Assembly (NCBI GenBank): GCA_001692895.1
Contig: KV748185.1
Span: 2,046,001 to 2,110,000 of the forward strand
Source of the DNA: Cenococcum geophilum 1.58
Taxonomy: Eukaryota > Ascomycota > Dothideomycetes > Gloniales > Gloniaceae
Direction of reading: 5' to 3'
DNA length: 64,000 bases
Part shown: positions 36,701-49,799 of the stretch, piece after piece
Layout: each line of letters begins with the position of its first letter
Numbering within the stretch: position 1 is the first letter of the stretch
The notes under the pieces: model-generated
Seen by the model: the letters and a program-made list of their open reading frames with translations, nothing else
Told to the model about the DNA's origin: nothing
Database searches by the model: none
Made by a program: the position numbers and the translations under genes

Positions 36701-39700
36701 CTATTATAATTAAAAACTAATACCCAGTACCGCTTATACGGGAGACCTTTAAGCGGCTTAGCTAAGCCAAAATCTATACTAAGCTCAATATTATCGCCGC
36801 CTTTATCTCTAAATACAGGAAGGTAATAAATGGAAAACCGCATTCGTATTACGCTTTGGCTAATTTAAATATACTATTATACCCTTTAGCGTATATAATA
36901 GCCTAGGCACCTTCTAAAGCTATATTAATAACGCCTTACGGGACTACCTTAACGACTTTTGCTCCGCGTACCTAGACGATATACTTATTTATAGCAATAA
37001 CCCTTCTAAGTATACTAAATACGTTTAAAAGGTCCTATAGCGCCTTAGGGACGTAGGACTTTATATTAATTTAAAGAAATGCAAATTCTTAGTTATAGAA
37101 GTAAAATACCTTAGACTAATTATTACTACTAAGGGTGTCTATATAGACCCTAAGAAGGTATAAATAATTACCAAATAGTAAGCCCCTAATTGCATTAAGG
37201 ACGTATAAGCCTTTCTTAGTTTTACTAACTTTTATTAAAAATTTATATACAACTTCTTAGGCGTAGTAGCACTACTTATAGTAATAATACAAACAAAGGG
37301 CCTTTCTATAAAAGGAAGAAAAACGCACCTACGCTTTACCTAAACGCTTAAATACGAGAAGGCGTTCTAAGACTTTAAAAATGCCTTTACTAAAGCACTT
37401 ATCCTAGCCTACTTTATACTAGGACGACAACTCTATCTTAAAACCAACTCCTTAGACTACGTTAACACTGGCGTCCTCTTTTAGATGGGCGATAACAGTT
37501 TTCTTTACCTAGTCGCATTCTACTCGTCTAAGCTTATACTATAAAAGTGTAACTATAAGATCTATAATAAAGAACTCCTTATAATTATACAAGTATTTAA
37601 AGAATTTTAATTAGAACTTTTTTTAGTAGAGCCTAACTAGCTAACTAAAGTCCTTACGGACTATTGTAACCTTAAGTACTTTATAACTATAAAGTAGCTA
37701 AACTAACGCCAAGCACGTTAGAACGAGTTCCTCTTTAGTTTTAACTTTAAAATTATATATAGACTAGGAGTATAAGGTACTAAACCTAATAGCCTAATAC
37801 GCCGCTTATAAGACCTTCCCTAGTCTAACGATAACCCCCGCAATTAGTTCCAATAATAGATGATCCTAAAAATATAAAATTTAGCCTTAGGTATACTACC
37901 TATAATAGAGCTAACTATACCTTAGCTTTATACTATAAAACTAAAGTTACCTCCCAAAATTAACGAGCTTATTACTATAGTATATAACACCTCTATTAAC
38001 CCATTACTATATTAACTTATTACCACAAAAACCACTAGCGCCTATACGCTGCCCACTAACCTCTAAAGCTTAGGCTAGATTAATATAGCAGCCTTAGAAG
38101 TAAAAGAGAACAGGCTTTATTATAGAGGTTACCTATTTATCCCCAACTTAGAAAATTTATAACGGCAACTAATTTAAATAGCCTACGACCTCTAATTAAG
38201 CGGCCACCTAGGCAAAAAAGGAACCTATAAGCTTTTTAGCCGATACTACTTCTGGCCAAAAATAATAGACTTAGTTAAACGCTTTATAGGCGCCTGCTAT
38301 AGTTATAAGCGCGCTAAGGCCTTTAATATAAAGTACTAAGGACTACTACACCCTCTACTAGTACCTATATAACGATGGGCAGATATTGCTATAGATTTTA
38401 TTATTAACCTACTACCCTATAAATAACACGGCTATGCCTATAAGAATATCCTTATAATAATGTACCGACTTATAAAAGAGCGCCACTATGTCCTAACTAA
38501 AGGCGTAGCCGTTAGCGATGTTACTAACGCCTTCCTCCGTAAAGTTTACTAACTATATAGGTTACTTAACTTAATTACGTCCAACTAAGGTATATAATTT
38601 AACTCTAATATATAGAGACAAATCTGCTAACGCCTTAGTATCTTCGTTAAGATATCTACATCCTTTTACTATAAAACTGCTAGGTAATTAGAAAACGCTA
38701 ATGCTAGTATAAAAGCGTACCTACGACAGGTAGTCGCCTATAGTTAAGATAACTGGGTAGATTACCTCCCACTAGGTAAATTCGCAGTAAATAACCACGT
38801 CTTAACTACTATAGGACTTATACCGTTCTTCGCGAATAAGGGTTATTACCCCTAATCTAGTATAAAGCCACCAGAACCTATTAATAAAAAACTACCATAT
38901 AGAAAACGCCTTAAGATGCTACTTACTAACTAGCATATAGACTGTATAAAAAATCTACTTAACTACTATAAGGGAGAAATGGCCTAGGCTTAAGTAAAGT
39001 AGGCTTACTTTACTAACCACTATAGAACGCCACTACCGGAGATNCGNGTTNGCNACTANGTATNGCTAAATATACGTAATATCTCTATATAGAGGCCTAT
39101 AAAGTCACTTAATTATAAAAACCTTGGCCCCTATCTAATTAAATAAGTTATTAATAGGGGAGCCGTATATAAGCTAGAATTCCTACCTACCCTATCCACC
39201 TGCGGGATATAGCCTATATTTTACCTATAGCTACTACACCTCTATTAGCCTAACCCCTTACTAGGGCAAATATAGCCTAAACCCCTACTAGTACTAATCC
39301 GAGATAAAAACGAAGATAAGAACTATAAGGAGTGGACCATTAAATAAATTATTAACTCTAAATACTTTGGTAAAGGTAAAGGACAACAGCTTTACTATAG
39401 AGCTATATATATAGGATTCAATATAAATTAGCCAAAATGGCAACTATAGGAAGACTTTAAAAATATAAAGGATCTAATTAGCGACTTTTACTACGCGAAC
39501 CTATAGAAACTAGGCCTAAGCAGAGATTTTATACCTAATCCTCTATAGGAGCCCTTATAGAGTTAAACCGTTATATATTACCACATAAGGGCAAATTGCT
39601 ATTAGATTGCGGTAAAGTGTAATTACGTAACTAAAATATCGTTAAGATGTCTAGGAACTTTAACCAGCGGTTAAAGTTATTTAATTAGTCGGATTTTTAG

Positions 39701-40038
39701 ATGCCAAGCCTTATTATATAACATTATTTTAAACCTTTAGCAATACCCCCCTTTCTTCTTTTCTATACCTTAAGTGCCCCTTTTATATATATATAGTAAC
39801 TACAGCGTCGCCGGAGCTCCGCCTCTATAGGAGGGGGGGTAGTATTATAGAACCCTACTGTAGGGGCCTCCATAGGAGAGCCCTGTGCTCTTGCATATAC
39901 CTTATATATAGCTTATATCAGCCACGCGTAGGTATATTACCTCCTTACGCCCTTAACCCTTACAATCGATCGCGTAACGTTTTATAGACTCGTTAAATAC
40001 ATACGCTCTATAGCTACTACCTACGTTCCGTAACACTA
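33751..40038 (+). mobile_element. Ty3/Gypsy chromovirus E, nested in the RT of Gypsy D
   Basis: It has two direct repeats of 141 bp (33,751-33,891 and 39,898-40,038), with the core GGTATATTACCTCCTTACGC shared. Candidate target duplication TAAAA lies at 33,746-33,750 and 40,039-40,043. Removing the insert and one TAAAA rejoins host Pol as KRIK to GIKVDPKKV in frame. The exact LTR start is uncertain: a G-tract followed by TAGTATTATAGAACCC at 39,832-39,855 would suit an LTR start 58 bp earlier, with the left LTR then truncated. Ambiguous bases occur at 34,926-34,996 and 39,044-39,064. Confidence 0.85.
35300..39560 (+). pseudogene. Gag-Pol of Gypsy E, inactivated by RIP
   Basis: The Gag zinc knuckle lies at about 35,410-35,450 (RCYRCY-x-KGYYY). 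RT lies at about 36,480-37,260: GGIRFYVNYKGLNTIIIKN, IYTKLNIIAAF and an intact [11 protein letters not shown] at about 36,967-37,000, but with frame breaks near 36,810-36,860. RNase H lies at about 37,390-37,820. Integrase lies at about 38,170-38,870 (HLGKKGTYKLFSRYYFWPK, WVDYLPLGKFAVNNHV). A chromodomain-like end EWTIK-x-IINSKYFGKGKG lies at about 39,330-39,540. This Pol keeps more sense codons than Gypsy A or D, but stops persist. Confidence 0.85.
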
Positions 40039-40043
40039 TAAAA

Positions 40044-42340
40044 GGAATTAAGGTCGACCCTAAGAAGGTAAAGGCAATCTATAACTAGAAGCCCCCTTAT
40101 ATAGTAAAAGGGATCTAATTCTTCCTTAGCTTTTATAACTTCTACCGCTAGTTTATCTATAACTATAGAATTATAGTAAAACCTCTTATATAACTAACTA
40201 GGAAGGATATGCCTTTTATCTTTAATAATAACTATATAAAGGCCTTTAAAGAGATAAAGAATCGGCTTATCTCTTCCCTAATCCTTTATTACTATAGCCT
40301 AAACCTTAAATTAATGCTAGAAACGGACGCTTCTAATAGGGTCGTAGCGGGAATCCTATCGCAGTTACATCTAGACGGTAAATAATACCCTATCGCCTTT
40401 TTCTTAAAAATAATAGACCTGGCTAAGTATAACTACGAAGTACATAATAAAGAAATACTAGCTATTATTTAATTACTCTCTTAATAGTATATAGAGCTTA
40501 AAGGTATAAACTCCTAGATTAAAATATATATAGATTATAAAGCCCTAAAGTACTTTATAACTATAAAGTAGCTTATAGGATAATAGGCCTAGTAGGCTAA
40601 AATACTCTTCTAATTTTTCTTTATAATTATATATCGCTTTAGTAAGCAAAACTTTAAGGCTAATACTTTAACCTAAAGAGAATAAGATGTAGGACCTTAG
40701 GATAAGCTAAAGATCTAATATTAGACGCGCGCCCTCTTTTATCTAAAACAGCTTAACCCATAGATCCTTAAAAAGCCAAACTCCTAGTAGAATAAGCTAG
40801 CACTAATAGGGAAGTCTTTAAACAAACTAATAGGGCTAATTAACCGCCTCCTAACTATAAACCGGACGGCTAACGCCCTAAGGGCCCTCCGCGATTAAGC
40901 CGTAAAAGGAGACCCTAATTTTAAAACGGAGGAAGGATCGCTCCTATACTAGAAGCGGCTTATAATTCCTAACGTTAACAATTTACGGACAGAACTAATC
41001 CGCGAAGCCTATTATTAAGTCTTTATAGCATACCCCGGCAAAAATAAGACCTATAAAATTATTAACTACCGCTACTACTAGCTAAAAATAGTTATAGATA
41101 TTAATTAATATATATAGAACTGCGAGGATTGCTAGAGAGCTATAACCCCATAAGATAAAACCCTAGGATTACTTAAGCTACTCCTAATACTAGAGCGCCC
41201 TTAGTAGTATATCTTTATAGACTTTTATAAACTACCTATAAACCGTAACGGATACGATATAGTTATAGTTATAGTTAACCACTTTAGCAAACGCCCGTTT
41301 TTAATTCCCTATTATAAGAATATTAATACTAAAGAGGCAGCCTAGCTAAATATCTACTAAATTTACTAAATTTACGGACTACTAGATACTATTATATCTA
41401 ATTATAGGCCATAGTTTATATTAGCTTTCTAGAATAAGTTCACCCGGATCCTAGGTATTAAGCTAAAGCTTTTTATAGCTTACTACCCCTAAATAGACGG
41501 TTAGATAAAGATTATAAATTAATACCTAGACTAGAGGCTTAGGCCCTTTATTAACTACTTCTAAAATAACTAGTTTAAACTACTACCCTTAATAGACTAC
41601 GCCCAAGTAACCTTACCCCATAACTCTATAGGGTTCGCCCTAATTTAACTAGAAATAGGATACTTACCCTATATAAGCTTTAACTAAAAAAGGCTAGAGG
41701 GACCCTAAATTATATAAGAAAAGCTATTATATAGCAAGGCCTAACAGTACGCTAAACGCTTAGAGAAAGTCTAGATGGTAGCCTATAAGAACCTAAAAAA
41801 AGCCTAAAAATTAATAGAATAGTAGGCGAATAAACACTATTAAGAGCCTAACTTTGCCCCCGGCGATATAGTCTGGGTTATAATAAGGAATTAGAAAACT
41901 AAACGACCTAGCCATAAGCTAGACTATTAGATAGTAGGGCCGTATAAGGTCCTTAAGAAGATAGGTAACTTATATAAGATAAGGCTCCTAGACTTAATTA
42001 GGGTATACCCTATTTTCTTACCAGATAAGCTATGGAAAGCTATAAATAACCTATTACCCAGATAAAAGAACGAGCCTCCCCTACCAATTTAAGTAAACGG
42101 CGATGATAAATAGGAAGTTAATAAAATACTAGCCTATAAGATAGTACGGGGAATATTAAAATACTATGTCTAATAAAAGGGCTACGACCTAAACCTAACC
42201 TAGTACCCTATATAGAACTTTATAAGCTGCCCCTAAAAGCTTAAAGAGTTTTATAACTAATACCCTAATATACCTAAACCCCTAAAGTACCTAGATAAGT
42301 AAATGGAAAGCTAGTATAATAAAGATAATAAGTTACTGAA
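40044..42340 (+). pseudogene. Gypsy D RT end, RNase H, integrase and chromodomain (second part)
   Basis: It resumes as GIKVDPKKVKAIYN, then FLSFYNFYR. RNase H lies at about 40,300-40,700 (LMLETDASNRVVAGILSQL, then NYEVHNKEILAII). Integrase lies at about 40,960-41,900, with the HHCC region and the ITA-style core. The C-terminal chromodomain lies at about 42,120-42,330 (VKWTGYDP-like, then KYLDK-x-MES-x-YN and KEYRDKNALKP). RIP stops are frequent. Confidence 0.85.
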
Positions 42341-42664
42341 GGAGTATAGGGATAAGAACGCCCTAAAGCCCTAATATAGCTATCTGCCGTTTTCTGCCAG
42401 TATAGTAAAATTTCAGATATCTAAGAACTTTGACCGCCGGTTAAAGTTATCTAATTAGTTAGATCCGTATTAAGACTTTTAGTGGCTACTCTTTCTAGCC
42501 TAGTGCTTCTACTTAGCCCATAATCGCCTTTTATACTTAGTCTAGACGCACTCGTGTCCCCTTTATCTCCCTATCTTATATTTTATAATCCTATGTTTAT
42601 AAGCTTAGTGCTACCCTATTTCTAACTAAGCCTAAGGGCAGGCTTTTTTTAAAGAGGGGGGTAA

Positions 42665-42874
42665 TATAACGGCGCTATCGCACGTTATATGCCAAATTCT
42701 ACTATATTCTACCGACCTATAATTAGCCCGCCCAAAGCTAGCGCCTTAGCGGCTTACCCTATATATTTGTTTACATCGGTCCTAGCGACCCCTTTTCCTT
42801 CTCTTTAGCTTAGTATCTTCGTAATATAGCATTTTACAAGCTTTGGTTTAGAGGCAATTGTATAAGCCGTAATA
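42665..42874 (+). repeat. Gypsy D 3' LTR
   Basis: It is the partner of 30,446-30,655, preceded by a purine tract (AAAGAGGGGGG, about 42,651-42,661) and followed by TTAGG overlapping its end at 42,875. Confidence 0.9.
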
Positions 42875-42884
42875 TTAGGCATTT

Positions 42885-44102
42885 GTTATAGATAAAGCTC
42901 TATCTTATAATTAGGTTATATAGCTAACCTACTTAATATTAAGGGATTAGTTAAGGCGTTACTTAGATACCCTCTTATATTAAGGCGTCTATTTCCTTAA
43001 CACTATATCTTTAATTTATACTTATTAGGCTATAAGTTAAGCCTTACTTTAAATACTATTAATAAACGTCTCTAACGCAATGCCTATTAATTAGCTTTAA
43101 TGAAAAGGTATATAAAACCTTATATAATTATAGCGTATTAGTAGACTTAATCTAAATAAAGAGTAAATAGAGTGGTGATATAGGAATATATTAATTATAT
43201 TAGTGGGGTAGCATGCTAGTTATAATATAAAAGTAAGAATTAGATAGCTTATAGAACAAAAGGGCTGCTATAGATGGGTATATTATTAGTAAGGGAATTT
43301 CTGGTTAACCTACTTAGTTAACTAATTAGTTAAAGCTAAAAGCGTATATATTATATGGTTAGACACTAAATAGGACGTACTAACGCTTTGATATTATATA
43401 TGCCTAAAAATAGTATTATAGATAAATTTAGAGCTAACTTAAAAACAGGTATACGGAAGGCATCTTAGTTATTATAATTTGGCCCCTAAAGTAGCGGCTG
43501 CAGAACTCTAGGCATTATCGCCTTTAAAAAAGATAATTCCCTATAAGCTAAAATGCTATAGCCTTAACTTAGCCTTCTCTACTACTTAGATACGGGAAGT
43601 ATAGCTCTTTATAATAAGGAATTATTACGGTATAAGTATAGCCTGTAATTAGCAAGCTATTATTAATATTATTAACCATATTTAGTAGAGGATTTTCGTC
43701 CTAACTACCCTTGTTTTATAAAACTACTTTATAAAGAACCTAGCTTATTTATTTTTCGCCAATTCTTAGGAGCTCGCCTATAACTACTTCTACTTAAGTA
43801 GGACGAAATATATAGAATTAAAAAGGAGCTATATAAAATTAATAAGGAGGAACTATATTAAAAAAATTTAGGATACGTCTAAGAGGACCAAAATCCTCAG
43901 CGCTGTAAAAAGTTAGAAGAGTTAACGATAGCAATTTCTATATAAAGTAAGGGAAAGGAAGAAGTTGGGAGCATTTTATAATCGTGTTCGCTAGATTGCT
44001 ATAAATACCCTAACCAAAAACTTCTCTAATACATATTCCCGCTAATAAGCGGCGGTAAAAACTGTAACCAATTTAAAACCCTAGCTTAAAGGGATAAAAA
44101 CA
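42885..44102 (+). pseudogene. RIP-degraded unassigned DNA with a DUF6594-like relic
   Basis: This DNA was continuous with 24,258 before the LINE arrived. Around 43,735-43,950 one frame reads EPSLFIFRQFLGARL, then DEIYRIKKELYKINKEEL and EDQNPQRCKKLEELTIA. The pattern (FRRF...aromatic/Leu-rich, then D/E-I-x-R-L-E-x-E-L and a basic LEEL stretch) resembles the N-terminal half of fungal DUF6594 membrane proteins. The family name comes from memory and the relic has in-frame stops. The rest of the stretch shows no gene I recognise. Copia F cuts it at 44,107. Confidence 0.35.
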
Positions 44103-44107
44103 ATTAG

Positions 44108-44379
44108 TGTTCGTACCAATTTAATGGCACGAGTAAGTTAGATCCAGGGGCACGAAATATATGTAGTATCGTATGCTCTTTTAGATAATGGTGACTGTCT
44201 CTTATATTAAGGTAGACTACGTAGTCTATATACTAATGCGTCCTCCCCCTAATTAGTTAGTGCTTTATAAGTGCACTAGACGCGTAAGTAAGTAGTTAGT
44301 GCACTAAATATATAAACGCGTACCTAACGTACCAAATGTGTAGGCACGCGGTTAGTATGACAGGTGCTATAATTATACA
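44108..44379 (-). repeat. Copia F 3' LTR (272 bp)
   Basis: It matches 50,232-50,503. Differences are mainly C/T and G/A; more CpA and CpG sites survive in the right copy. Confidence 0.95.
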
Positions 44380-44575
44380 CTAGCGGTACTTGAAAAATGA
44401 AACCACCTATATATAGCCTCCGTAATTACTCCAATGGAACTACAAAATATAAAAGAAAATATATAGGAAATAGAACTATAAGATGCAAAGAAAGTATATA
44501 GAAACCCCCCCCTAAGGTACCTTCTGGGTTACCTTCTAAGTGGTGCTCTAAGCTGGCCGTAAGTTAGATCTTAAG

Positions 44576-44647
44576 GGCCGCCAAGGCGCTAGTGCTAATC
44601 GAGCCAATAGCGATTTTCCGTACCCGGTATGGAAAATCGTAATTAGT
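44576..44647. repeat. Dispersed module 1, copy in Copia F
   Basis: It begins GGCCGCCAAGGCGCTAG and ends in a near-perfect palindrome TTCCGTACCCGGTATGGAA. It is followed by TGGCAGAA repeats at 44,665-44,690. It is the least mutated of the three copies. Confidence 0.8.
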
Positions 44648-44849
44648 TAATTTGACCACTATGGCAGAACATGGCAGAATTCGGCAGGTCACGTAAGTCT
44701 ACTAAATTCCACCGCAGCTTTTTACCGTTTTCTACTTAATAGCTTATAGTCCGTAGAATAGGCTGTATAATGAGCTGTACGGCCTTTTAGCGGGCCGTGA
44801 ACGCACTATAGGTGTTCTATTAGTCTTATTTTACCCATTCTATAACCTC

Positions 44850-47800
44850 CAGATTAAGCTTATTTATGTTAATTAAGATTTTAAGAGCTTAACACGGCTT
44901 TACCTTAGTTATAGCGTTTACTAGGTTGTTTCCGCCGCTGATTTATTTGACCTCTATAATCTCGCGCCGTTTATAGGCCTAATGTAAGCATATTAGGTCG
45001 ACCATAAGCCTCTTCTCCTGTGTTGTACCTAGCTTAACTAGGCAGTCGTAAAGGGACTTCAAATTAGTGTATAAAACTAGGGGTAACTACTTCAGTTATA
45101 GAATCTTCTGGATCGTTAATTTGATTACAGCTGCTATATTAAAGCTATAAGCTAGTATATATAGTTTAGAAGCTAGTACACTACGGGTTACTTATTTGCA
45201 CTTAATTAAAGACTAGTATAGTATATTGCGTCCTAATTACGGTCCGTAAGTACGATTATAAAGCCGATTTATAATAATAGGTCTTTATTATTAGTAAAGG
45301 AGGTGTCTATAAATACCAGTAGGCTAAGGGAGTTTAGGTCTAGTGGTATAAAAGTAAGTCCCCTTACTGCATTATTAATTTGCTACTGAATGCGCTTATT
45401 AAGCTGCTTAATAATTTCCTCTTATAGATCTACTACCTGGGCCGTAAAGGATAAATCGTAGGTAGATTTGGGTTGACAGACCGTAGTAATATAGGCGCCT
45501 CTTACGCGCTAGGCGACGTATTGGTCCTTTATATTTACGGTCTTATAGGTCTCTTTATAGGAGCTAGTGAGGTCTATAAGCTTTACTGTAACGGGCTTTA
45601 GGTTTTAGGCTTGGCGTTCCTAAGTTAGCTTAATTAGGTTGCCCTTTTGGGTAATTAGGCCTCTATTAAACTTAATTAAATTCTGCTTAGTTAACTGCTC
45701 TTACGGCTTTGCTAAGAACTTGGCCTTTTATAGTTTAGTTTCTTTAACGTCTATAAAGGTCTGGTTTGCTAAGAATAGGGTATTATCTATTTAGAGTCTA
45801 ATAATACTAAGGCCGTTTAATTAGGTATATAGGAGGCAGGGGTTATAGGTTAACTATTCCGTTTTAAGTTTGCTAATATAGTGCTAGTAATATATCTTAA
45901 ACCAGTGGTTTCTAGCTTCCGGTACTCCGTAGAGAGGTTTTATAACCTATAAAATTGTTTCTAGTTATAGGTTAAGCTTATAGGGTGGTCGTATAAAGAT
46001 GTCTTTACTTAGGTAGGTATTAGACTGCATATAGGCTTGCGAGATGTCCCGTAGGTAAAGGGCTATAGGTTTGCTTTACTATAGTCCGGGCATAAGTATA
46101 AGTATAATCTATTAGCTGACTCGTTAAATTGTAGGCGATTGCGTAAGGACTAAGCCCTTCCCTTAGTCATTATAGGCTTATATAATAAGCCTTGATTTTT
46201 TAAAAGCTTTATTAGTACTAGGGTGCTTAATTTTATTAATAAAGCGTAAATTAAATATACGGGCGCCTTGCGGAACGTCTCTTTCTATTATAATTATAAA
46301 GATACCCTTTTTAAGTAGTCTATTAATCTCTTTATATTATAAGTCCGTAAATAGGGTTTTCTGTACTAGAACTAATATATCTATAGGCGGAGATTGCCTT
46401 GCGGATATTCCTGTGGAGGTTAGGTAATTCTTTATTATAGGGTTCTTAGTTACGGGGTGCTTTCGGGGGCGTCCTCAACTACGCTTTATAGGTTTAATGG
46501 GTTTAGTAAGTTCCTAGGGGACTTTTAAGGTAGGTAGGGGTGCTTCTAGTTTATCTAGTTTGACGAGTGCTTCTAGTTCATCTGGTTTGACGTTATAGTT
46601 GTCTTTGGGCCGAAAGTAGGGTTTTACGGACGTGCTTCTAAAGCTAGTTAGCCCGCTAGGGAGTTATATATAGCACGTCTCGTTTTCTACGGCTAGTAGG
46701 TAATAAGGTCTATTCTAATTACCGCTTTTACGCTATATAAGAACTTTAGAGTTAAGCGGGAGGTCGTATACTGGGGTTGTATTAGGTCCGTTATGGTAGT
46801 ATAGGGCGTTATTAACAGTTTGTTTAGCCTGTAGCTTAACTATCTTGGCCATTACCTTCTGTATTGCGGCTACTTGTTCCGTAATAGACGGGGTAGGAGA
46901 ATCTAGTTTGCTTATCCTTGAATAGGCTCTATAGACTAAAAGGGTAGGTACTAGTCCGTCTGGGCCAGCAGTGTTATTAATGGCTTTTACGGCCATCTAT
47001 AGAGCTAGTTCCTTTTAGATATCCTTATATTCGTCCGTAATAATCTAGTAAGCTCTTTATAAGGCTAGGTAAGCTCACTTAATAAGCCTAATAGACTAAT
47101 ACGCCTTAACTGGAACGGCTTTTGTGGAGATAGCTATAGCTATAGCATACTACTGGAATTCCTTGCTAATGAAGTTCCTACCGGTGTCGTGGGTAATATA
47201 CTACGGGGGTCCGACGTACGTGTCGATTTAGTAGGTCTGTAAGATATCCTAGGTATGCTTTATAGATATATTTTATAACTAACGGGCGGCTTAATAATAG
47301 GTTGCCTTATTAATTATATATAGTACTAGGCTGCCGTTAATATATATAATATCTACATATACTAAGTAGTTAAAGTTAAAATCCTTATAAAGGGTAAACT
47401 TAAATCGGCCTGGGGAACGTCTGTATTTCTGGCAGTAGGAGCAGTATTTAGTTAGGTAGTTAATTACCTTCCTATTAACGTCGTTATATCTAGAGCGTTT
47501 AAGGACTCTATATAGCTTTTTAGCTAATAGGTAGCCAAAACGGCGGTATAGGCGGTGGATCTTAGTACTAGTAAGGTAGTATAGGTAATAGTTAAAGGAT
47601 TCCTAAATATACGTCTATAGAGTCTCTCCCTATATAAGGAATGGGTGTCTGAATTGTTATATAATTAGTAAGGTAATATACTTACTTCCTAGGGCAGTTA
47701 TAGGGCCAATTAAGGTGTCCGTAATATTATTATAGTATACCTATAACCTATCCATATCTATAAGATAGAGTAGGAAGGGGGTGTCCGCTTTTACTACGTG

Positions 47801-49799
47801 GAAGTTAACTAGGCTAATTAGAGTCTTAACTTTAACTAATTTAATTAATGCGGTTAAGCCGATGCCGAATTAGATATTTACGGCCCTAGTTTGCGTAATA
47901 TTAATATCCGTATTATTATTTATAGTGGTCCTATATACGAGGTATTGTCTATAGCCTATAGTAGACTTCTTAGAGGCACCTGTGTTAATTATAACGCCGT
48001 AAAATTCCTTAGGGGTATAGCGTTCTATAGTAATATATGTAAATAGGTCCTATTTATAGTCTATAATAGGGGTACTTATAGAGTGGTTTTTAGGCGTAAT
48101 TAAGTGTATAAAGCAACGGTTGGCTAATACGGTCGTAATATTAAAGGCTTAGCTGTCCGTAAAAGGTCTAAAAGTAGTTAAAAATGTCTCTAAGGTTTTT
48201 TATTCCTAAGCGTCTAAGTTAAAGTTAATTATAAGGGCTTCTATTAACTTATTAGGGGGCTCTTCTACTTCCTTTCCTTTGTATTCTAAAATAAACTGGT
48301 TAATATAGCTATTAAGTCTCTTCCTAGACTTGTTACGTTCTTCCTAGGTATGCCTTATAGACTAATATCCTTCCTTACCGTATATAAAGCACTTCTAGCT
48401 AGTTTGTCTATGGGGGTATATTTTTATACGGGGGTTACTATAGGGGTTACAAGTAGGACTTAGTCGGTATGGGTACTGCTAGCGGTAGCGGCGGTCCGTA
48501 AAGTAGACGTCTAAGTCTGTTTACGGATATTAAATATTTGTAATAAAGGCTTAAGTGCTGCCTAGTGGGTTTAAGACTTTATATATTATAATAGAGGAGC
48601 GTAAATTATTAATAAGGCCAGCTAAGGTATCTGTAGGCTTATAGTAGGCGTACTTATAGGGCTCTACTTCCTAGTAGGCCGTAATAAGTTTATTATATAG
48701 GAAGTCGTCTGTTTAAAGCTTAGCGTTAAGGTCGTACTATAGGTGCTGGAGGTCTTTAATGAGAATTTACAGGCACTCTATAGTCGATTTTTTAGTGTTC
48801 TTATTAATTACGGTCCGTAGCTTAGTTGCATTCTATTAGGTAAGGATATTACGCCTATATTCTAGTCCTTTAAAGTAGTTACGGGTAGCTTTATATAGCT
48901 TATTAAAGGGAACACTAAGGGGGTTGCTCTTAAGGTTAGTGTAGTAGTGGTTAAGTACTAGGCCGCGCAGTATGGTAGAGTAGGCTTAGCTAAACTTCTA
49001 TTTAGGAATATTAGCCTTCTAACAGAGGTCTATAAAGATAGTTAGTTTAAAGTTAAAGTTGTTATTTTTACCGCTATACTTAGATTTATTGTTATAGAGC
49101 TTAGCTAGGTTAGCTAGCTTCTTACCGTAGGTCTTTACTTAGGTGGGTTACGGATCTATAACTTGCGGATTTAAGGCTTGCGGATATATAGCTTGCGGAT
49201 ATATAGTTTGCGGATATATGGCTTGCGGATCTATGACTTAAATAATGGGGGTAATTTGGTCCGTATTTTGGTTTATAGGGGTATTATAGTCTGTAGCTTA
49301 AGAGTAGGGTATATTTTAGCTAGTAAGGTTAGTTTTAAAGCCGCTTAGGTCTCTATAGGGCGAATTTGGTCAAGTATATTAGGTATAAGGCTAGCGATCT
49401 TATTAAGTTTAGGAGAAGTAAAGAGTTTATTTATAGCATTAACCTAGTCTAAGATTCCTTCTTTAGTCCATTCTATTTAGTCCTCCTTATATATTATATT
49501 ATATAAAGACCGTATAACAGTAACTCGTTTATCCCTTTTAACCTATACACCTTAGTTACGTAAAAGGGTTTATAGGTTACGGATAGTAATAGGGTTGCAG
49601 GCCTTAAAAATGGCTTCTATGAAGTCCGTAAAGTCTTCCTAGTATTACTCCTATAGGTCGTCATTTATAAGCTTAAAGTGTCTATATTTAAGGATTTTAA
49701 AACTAATATAGTCGTTAACGTCGTTTATAGACGTAACGTCGACTCCTTATCTCTACTTCTTTTAACCTTCGCTAACTTGCTTATTAATATCTGCCATAC
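44850..49799 (-). pseudogene. Gag-Pol of Copia F, inactivated
   Basis: On the minus strand Gag starts MADINKQVSEG at 49,799. Its zinc knuckle is KCFIYGKEGY at about 48,365-48,395. The protease is at about 47,965-48,005 (GVIINTGASKKST). Integrase spans about 46,700-47,560, with the HHCC region IHRLYRRFGYLL, then KYCSYCQKYRRSPGRFKFTL and YVDIIYINGSLVLYI. The stop-free piece at 46,733-46,996 is its C-terminal part. RT lies at about 45,550-46,400 and RNase H toward 44,900. Compared with Copia B the residues are better kept, but Trp and Gln stops occur throughout. Confidence 0.9.
49161..49235. repeat. 15-bp minisatellite within Copia F Gag
   Basis: Five units of about GCTTGCGGATATATA. As 15 bp equals five codons, the array keeps frame and would encode a repeated pentapeptide on the minus strand. 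Confidence 0.85.

Larger units (their letters stand above)
30446..42874 (+). mobile_element. Ty3/Gypsy chromovirus D, complete, split by Gypsy E
   Basis: It has two 210-bp LTRs (30,446-30,655 and 42,665-42,874), starting TATAATGGCGC or TATAACGGCGC (TG eroded to TA). They are flanked by TTAGG at 30,441-30,445 and 42,875-42,879. The element lies inside the right target duplication of the LINE. Its Pol is interrupted at 33,750 and resumes at 40,039. Excluding the nested element it is about 6.1 kb. Confidence 0.9.

Noticed and set aside
39840-39897. Alternative start of the Gypsy E 3' LTR after the G-tract
   Set aside because: The left copy lacks these 58 bp, whereas the 141-bp pair gives equal lengths and a matching TAAAA duplication. 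Not fully excluded.
46733-46996. 87-residue open frame as a separate gene
   Set aside because: It is the C-terminal part of the Copia F integrase, not an independent gene.
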